Source: Gracilibacillus dipsosauri
Lineage (GTDB): Bacteria; Bacillota; Bacilli; Bacillales; Amphibacillaceae
Length of the DNA: 64,000 nt
Assembly (NCBI RefSeq): GCF_003176895.1
Contig: NZ_QGTD01000008.1
Span: forward strand, 186,001 to 250,000
Direction: 5' to 3'
Numbering within the stretch: position 1 is the first letter of the stretch; each line of letters begins with the position of its first letter. Positions 60,471 through 64,000 of this stretch are shown here, piece by piece. The notes under the pieces were generated by a model. The model worked only from the letters and a program-made list of their open reading frames with translations, did not search any database and was not told where the DNA came from. Both the position numbers and the translations under genes were made by a program.

Positions 60471-60801
60471 TTTCGTTTCCCCTTAATTGATCCATATTAT
60501 CTGTCCCATTTTCTTTAGAAGCTCTATAAGCTAACACAAGCAGGAGACTTGTTACACCAAAGCTAATAACGATCGAGGTTAAGATTAATGCTTGTGGTAA
60601 AGGATCTGTATAATTAGACAGACCTTCCTCTAAAATTGGAGGAGCACCTTGCTTCAGCTCTCCCATCGTTAGAATGAAAAGGTGAGCTCCATGTGAGATC
60701 AATGCAGTTCCGATAATAATCCGTAAAAGCTGTTTTTGTAGCAGGTTATAGATACCTGTGGTAAAAAGGACGCCTGCAAGGATAGATGTGATGATCTCCA
60801 T
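60460..60801 (-). CDS. mrpC: Mrp Na+/H+ antiporter subunit C
   Basis: The 113-residue NuoK-like protein has three membrane helices with GTALISHGAHLFILTMG and YTDPLPQALILTSIVISFGVTSLLL. Its ATG directly follows the stop codon of mrpA, leaving no room for mrpB, which normally lies between them. Confidence 0.95.
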   Translation of the reverse strand: MEIITSILAGVLFTTGIYNLLQKQLLRIIIGTALISHGAHLFILTMGELKQGAPPILEEGLSNYTDPLPQALILTSIVISFGVTSLLLVLAYRASKENGTDNMDQLRGNENDY

Positions 60802-63135
60802 TTATTCCGCCCCCTTTTTGTTTCGTAATTTAACTAGCCCATAGATAGCTAATGCTGCAATACCAAGCACAACTATTTCAAACATTGTATCAAGACCACG
60901 CATATCTACAAGAATGACATTGACAACATTATCTCCGCCCCCTAGGTCGTGGGAGGTCTCAATAAAGTATTCGGAAATAGTGTCAAATAGCTTCGTATTA
61001 TGTGCTGAAATAGCAACAACAGTCATCAAAACTCCAAAACCAAGCGAGATCAATACATTCATTGATTTAACCGCCTTAGACTCAATGCGTTCGGTTAAAT
61101 TAGGTAGATGATAGAAGCATAGTAGGAATAGTGCTACTGTTATGGTCTCCACTACAAGCTGCGTTAGCGCAAGGTCTGGTGCTTTATAGACAACGAATAA
61201 CAACGAAAGTCCGTAACCTACCACACCTAAAATTAAGATTGCAGCGATTTTGTTATTAGTAAATATAGTTGCAATCGCAGCGGTAGCCATGGCAAGTGCG
61301 ATTAAGATTTCAGGCACCGTAATAGGGGCAAGATTACTTGTATCCCAAGCAAAGCCGTTCGTTAGACCAAGTGCGGTAAAGCAACAGATAACAATCGTTA
61401 AAAGAATAAGCACCATATATCTTCTTAACGATCCATTCATGTACGTATTCGTAATTTTGGCTGAACTATTTTCTAGCTGTGCCAAAATGAAGTCATATGC
61501 CTTGTTTAGGCTTAGCTTTCCAGGTATGAAACGGTAAATCGATTGCCATCCTTTTCTTGAGATGGTTAAGACGATACCAAAGCCAACAACGGCTAAAGAC
61601 ATATAAAATGCTGGAATGAGTCCATGCCAGAATTGGATATGTGCTTTTACTGGTTCTCCGTAAATCGCTTCAGCTGCATGTGCTAGAATGGTTTCATTGA
61701 ATAGAAATGGTGCTAGCCCGATAACCACAATTCCTAATACTAAAATAATAGGAGAGATTAGCATACCGAATGGTGCTTCATGAGGTTTTTTGGGAAGCTG
61801 ATCAAACTGTTTCTTTCCTAGAAATGTTCCAAACACAAGATACATGGAGTAAACAAATGTAAATATACTTCCAAATACCGCTAAGTATGGAATGGCGTTA
61901 CTTAATAGGTTCGCTAATTCCGATGTATATTCATTCAGGTGTAAGGATGAATCGAAGAATTTCTCCTTACTGTAAAAACCGTTCAAAAACGGTAATGGAA
62001 CACCAGCCATTGAAAATGTACCAAAGAAGGCAAGAGTACCGGATATAGGCATTAAGGTGAAGAGACCACCAAGCTTGCGAATATCTCTTGTACCTGTTTC
62101 ATGATCGACAATACCCGCAATCATGAACAAACTACCTTTAAATGTAGCATGATTTAAAATATGGAAAACAGCTGCAAAAATAGCAGCTTTTGTACCAAAT
62201 CCCAACATTGTCATGATCATTCCAAGCTGACTAATCGTTGAAAATGCAAGAATACCTTTCAGATCGGTTTGTCGGACAGCCATGAAAGAGCCCCATACTA
62301 ATGTAAGCACTCCAATACCGCTAACGAAGATAAAAAACCAATCACTCATGACGAAAATCGGACTAAAGCGGGCAACTAAAAAAATACCTGCCTTTACCAT
62401 TGTTGCTGAGTGTAGATAAGCACTAACTGGTGTCGGTGCTTCCATCGCATCTGGTAACCAAATATGGAACGGAAATTGTGCTGATTTCGTAAACGCACCT
62501 AGTAAGACAAGTGCTAATATCCAACCGAAATAATCACTAGATAGGATAACATCTGCTTGTTCAATCATTGCTTGGATACTCGTTGTATTCGTAATAATAG
62601 ATAGTAGGATGAAACCACCAAGCATACTTAATCCACCAAAAACGGTGATGAGCATGGATTTCAAAGCACCATACCTAGATCGTTCTTTATAATTCCAATA
62701 ACCTATTAATAGGAATGAAGAGATAGAGGTTAACTCCCAGAAAGAGTAGAGAACAAACACATTATCAGACAGTACTACTCCTAGCATGGCTGTCATGAAG
62801 AGGAGTAAATAAACATAAAAATGTGATAATTTTTCTGAGGTATGCAAATAAAAAATGGAATAAAAAGTAACTAATGCTCCGATTCCACTAATTAGTAAAA
62901 CAAACAAAAGACTTAATCCATCCAGATAGAAATCAATACCAATCTGAAGTGATGGAATCCAGCTATATTGTTCCATTACTGTGTCGAAATCTTTACCTAT
63001 GAAGCGAACAAAGTAAATAAAGATAGCTAAAGGTGCTAATAATACAAAATAGCCAGTATGTATCTTTTCTTTCCATTTACTTAAAAAAGGTATGAAAATG
63101 GCCAATATCGCAGGTAAAAAGACTGCAAATAACAT
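60802..63135 (-). CDS. mrpA: Mrp Na+/H+ antiporter subunit A
   Basis: MrpA is the largest subunit, NuoL-like in its first part with an MbhD/E-like C-terminus. The 777 residues (B. subtilis MrpA has about 800) show FWELTSISSFLLIGYW, SAQFPFHIWLPDAMEAPTPVSAYLHSATMVKAGIFL, HATFKGSLFMIAG, then the C-terminal APDLALTQLVVETITVALFLL and DMRGLDTMFEIVVLGIAALAIYGL. It is not the A-B fusion of Gram-negatives, which is about 200 residues longer. Start follows AAGGGGGAT. Confidence 0.96.
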   Translation of the reverse strand: MLFAVFLPAILAIFIPFLSKWKEKIHTGYFVLLAPLAIFIYFVRFIGKDFDTVMEQYSWIPSLQIGIDFYLDGLSLLFVLLISGIGALVTFYSIFYLHTSEKLSHFYVYLLLFMTAMLGVVLSDNVFVLYSFWELTSISSFLLIGYWNYKERSRYGALKSMLITVFGGLSMLGGFILLSIITNTTSIQAMIEQADVILSSDYFGWILALVLLGAFTKSAQFPFHIWLPDAMEAPTPVSAYLHSATMVKAGIFLVARFSPIFVMSDWFFIFVSGIGVLTLVWGSFMAVRQTDLKGILAFSTISQLGMIMTMLGFGTKAAIFAAVFHILNHATFKGSLFMIAGIVDHETGTRDIRKLGGLFTLMPISGTLAFFGTFSMAGVPLPFLNGFYSKEKFFDSSLHLNEYTSELANLLSNAIPYLAVFGSIFTFVYSMYLVFGTFLGKKQFDQLPKKPHEAPFGMLISPIILVLGIVVIGLAPFLFNETILAHAAEAIYGEPVKAHIQFWHGLIPAFYMSLAVVGFGIVLTISRKGWQSIYRFIPGKLSLNKAYDFILAQLENSSAKITNTYMNGSLRRYMVLILLTIVICCFTALGLTNGFAWDTSNLAPITVPEILIALAMATAAIATIFTNNKIAAILILGVVGYGLSLLFVVYKAPDLALTQLVVETITVALFLLCFYHLPNLTERIESKAVKSMNVLISLGFGVLMTVVAISAHNTKLFDTISEYFIETSHDLGGGDNVVNVILVDMRGLDTMFEIVVLGIAALAIYGLVKLRNKKGAE

Positions 63136-63156
63136 CTACTGATGATCCCCCTTGTA

Positions 63157-63176
63157 ATTCTTTTTATAAAAAGAAT
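63157..63176. promoter_or_regulatory. 20-bp perfect palindrome upstream of mrpA
   Basis: ATTCTTTTTATAAAAAGAAT is a perfect palindrome about 20 bp before the mrpA start, next to the ribosome site. It could be an operator or an RNA hairpin that masks the site. Confidence 0.4.
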
Positions 63177-63201
63177 GTCATGCATTATGTATCTATAGTA
63201 T

Positions 63202-63231
63202 ATTTTAATCTAAAATCGTGTAGTAATACAA
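63202..63231 (-). promoter_or_regulatory. Candidate promoter of the mrp operon
   Basis: On the minus strand TTGTAT (63231-63226) and TAAAAT (63207-63202) have an 18-bp spacer, leaving a leader of about 60 nt. Confidence 0.45.
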
Positions 63232-63412
63232 GAGTTGTGTGCTCACTGTTAAGCTTGGTGAAAGGGAAATGACGAGATTCTTCCTATTTAAATTAAACGG
63301 AAAAAATATTTTTTAATCGAAGTATTTTCATGAATAGATGAACAATGAAATTTTTATGAGGCTCGTTTTTTATGAGGCGCTTATATAACATAAATTAGAT
63401 CATATAAATCAA

Positions 63413-63440
63413 TAAAAAAAGAAACACAGTTTGTGTTTCT
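63413..63440 (-). terminator. Terminator of sda
   Basis: Read on the minus strand, AAGAAACACA-AAC-TGTGTTTCTT forms a 9-10 bp stem followed by TTTTTATT, about 25 bp after the sda stop. Confidence 0.8.
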
Positions 63441-63465
63441 TAACTTCGCTATAGGATGCTCAAGC

Positions 63466-63603
63466 TTAATTAGGGTATAAGTGATCCATCAGTGAACGCC
63501 GTTTCATTTCATTTTCCATCAGTTGGATGAATTCATAGCTAAGCTGTAGTTCGTTCGCTTTTTTATAAGACTCAATTAGTAATTCATCTGATAAATTTTC
63601 CAA
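63466..63603 (-). CDS. sda: Sporulation checkpoint kinase inhibitor Sda
   Basis: Sda is a 45-46 residue helical hairpin that blocks KinA and KinB autophosphorylation and so stops sporulation when replication initiation or DNA integrity is disturbed. The 45-codon ORF begins [20 protein letters not shown] and ends [13 protein letters not shown], very close to the SDELLIESY...FI.L.E.E.KRRSL pattern of B. subtilis Sda. The TTG start has GGAGGG about 7 bp before it. DnaA boxes lie upstream, as known for sda. Confidence 0.93.
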   Translation of the reverse strand: MENLSDELLIESYKKANELQLSYEFIQLMENEMKRRSLMDHLYPN

Positions 63604-63709
63604 ACCGTGTCCCTCCATTTAATAGCATTCTAAGTCTGACACTTACATGCTTTTGTCCTTAACCACGATCTATTTCATTCTCTCTCTTTTATTTTTATTT
63701 ATTATGGTT

Positions 63710-63738
63710 AATGTAGCATGAAATAGTTGAACGGACAA
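63710..63738 (-). promoter_or_regulatory. Candidate sda promoter
   Basis: On the minus strand TTGTCC (63738-63733), 17-bp spacer, TACATT (63715-63710). The first DnaA box lies 9 bp upstream of this -35. Confidence 0.55.
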
Positions 63739-63746
63739 GTGTTAAC

Positions 63747-63856
63747 TTATCTACAGATGACTGTTTATAACTTGTGGACAGCTTATCTACAAGATGTGCG
63801 TTTGTATTATTGATCTAGGTTTTGAGGTGTGGATTTTGTGAATAAAGTTATCCACA
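63747..63856. promoter_or_regulatory. Cluster of DnaA boxes upstream of sda
   Basis: TTATCCACA at 63848-63856 is a perfect DnaA box. TTATCTACA at 63747-63755 and at 63783-63791 each differ by one base. TGTGGACAG (63773-63781) and TGTGGATTT (63828-63836) are two-mismatch boxes on the other strand. In B. subtilis DnaA-ATP activates sda through such boxes. No gene is visible from 63604 to the window end. Confidence 0.8.
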
Positions 63857-64000
63857 AAGGAATGTGTGTAGAAATTTGTCGAACGATTTATTAAAAAATG
63901 ATGGAGGAACAGGTATAAATTAGTGCTTCATTTCATAAATAATGATATTTTGAAGATTTATGATAAATTTTTTGACGAATGAAAACATTTTGAAGTATAG

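Overview
This window comes from an AT-rich, low-GC, endospore-forming member of the Bacillaceae. The evidence is gene order and content: ruvA-ruvB-queA-tgt-yajC, spoVB-comN-secDF, recJ-apt-relA-dtd, hisS-aspS-6S RNA, rarA/cymR/cysteine desulfurase/mnmA, recD2-yrrI-alaS-ireB-ruvX-mltG-trmR-udk-greA and yrrS-mtnN follow the Bacillus subtilis 'yrv/yrr' region closely. Sporulation genes are present (spoVB, an rsfA-like gene, an uninterrupted sigK, sda). A multisubunit Mrp Na+/H+ antiporter and an NhaD-like antiporter fit, but do not prove, a salt- or alkali-tolerant relative such as Oceanobacillus, Virgibacillus or Gracilibacillus. The genus cannot be fixed from the sequence alone.

Layout. 1-4.4 kb: Holliday-junction branch migration and queuosine tRNA modification, ending in yajC. 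4.5-9 kb: membrane proteins (TIGR04086 protein, ArsB/NhaD transporter, DUF421 protein, SpoVB) and comN. 9-17.6 kb: secDF, recJ, apt, the (p)ppGpp synthetase/hydrolase and dtd. 17.7-24.8 kb: a cell-wall amidase, T-box-controlled hisS-aspS, 6S RNA, an RsfA-like regulator and rarA. 25-31 kb: cymR, cysteine desulfurase, mnmA, a TPR protein and recD2. 31.1-31.3 kb: four tandem hairpin repeats. 31.5-40.4 kb: small zinc-ribbon protein, AI-2E family permease, T-box-controlled alaS, ireB-ruvX-DUF1292, mltG, trmR, udk and greA.

40.4-49 kb is an accessory block between greA and yrrS. It holds decayed genes, a candidate structured RNA, a VanZ-RDD membrane protein, and a peptide-antibiotic detoxification module (Bce/Yxd-type ABC transporter, YxeA protein, response regulator and a kinase with a large extracellular sensor). 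The core resumes with yrrS-mtnN-sigK (49.1-51.2 kb). A second accessory block (51.4-57.8 kb) carries another two-component system, a BcrAB/lantibiotic-immunity-like ABC transporter, DoxX, ABM and DinB proteins, a DUF3231 fragment and a frameshifted family 3 glycosidase. The minus-strand mrp operon follows (57.8-63.1 kb) with no mrpB. The window closes with the checkpoint gene sda (45 codons) and a cluster of DnaA boxes.

The most interesting points are: the exact 11-bp phasing of four TAAGGTT-like heptamers in front of the Bce/Yxd-type transporter, together with its atypical kinase; the mrp operon without mrpB; the tandem 51-bp hairpins; the orphan hairpin/terminator RNA candidate at about 41.27-41.47 kb; and the DnaA-box-sda arrangement. 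I saw no rRNA, tRNA, CRISPR array, intact insertion sequence or prophage.
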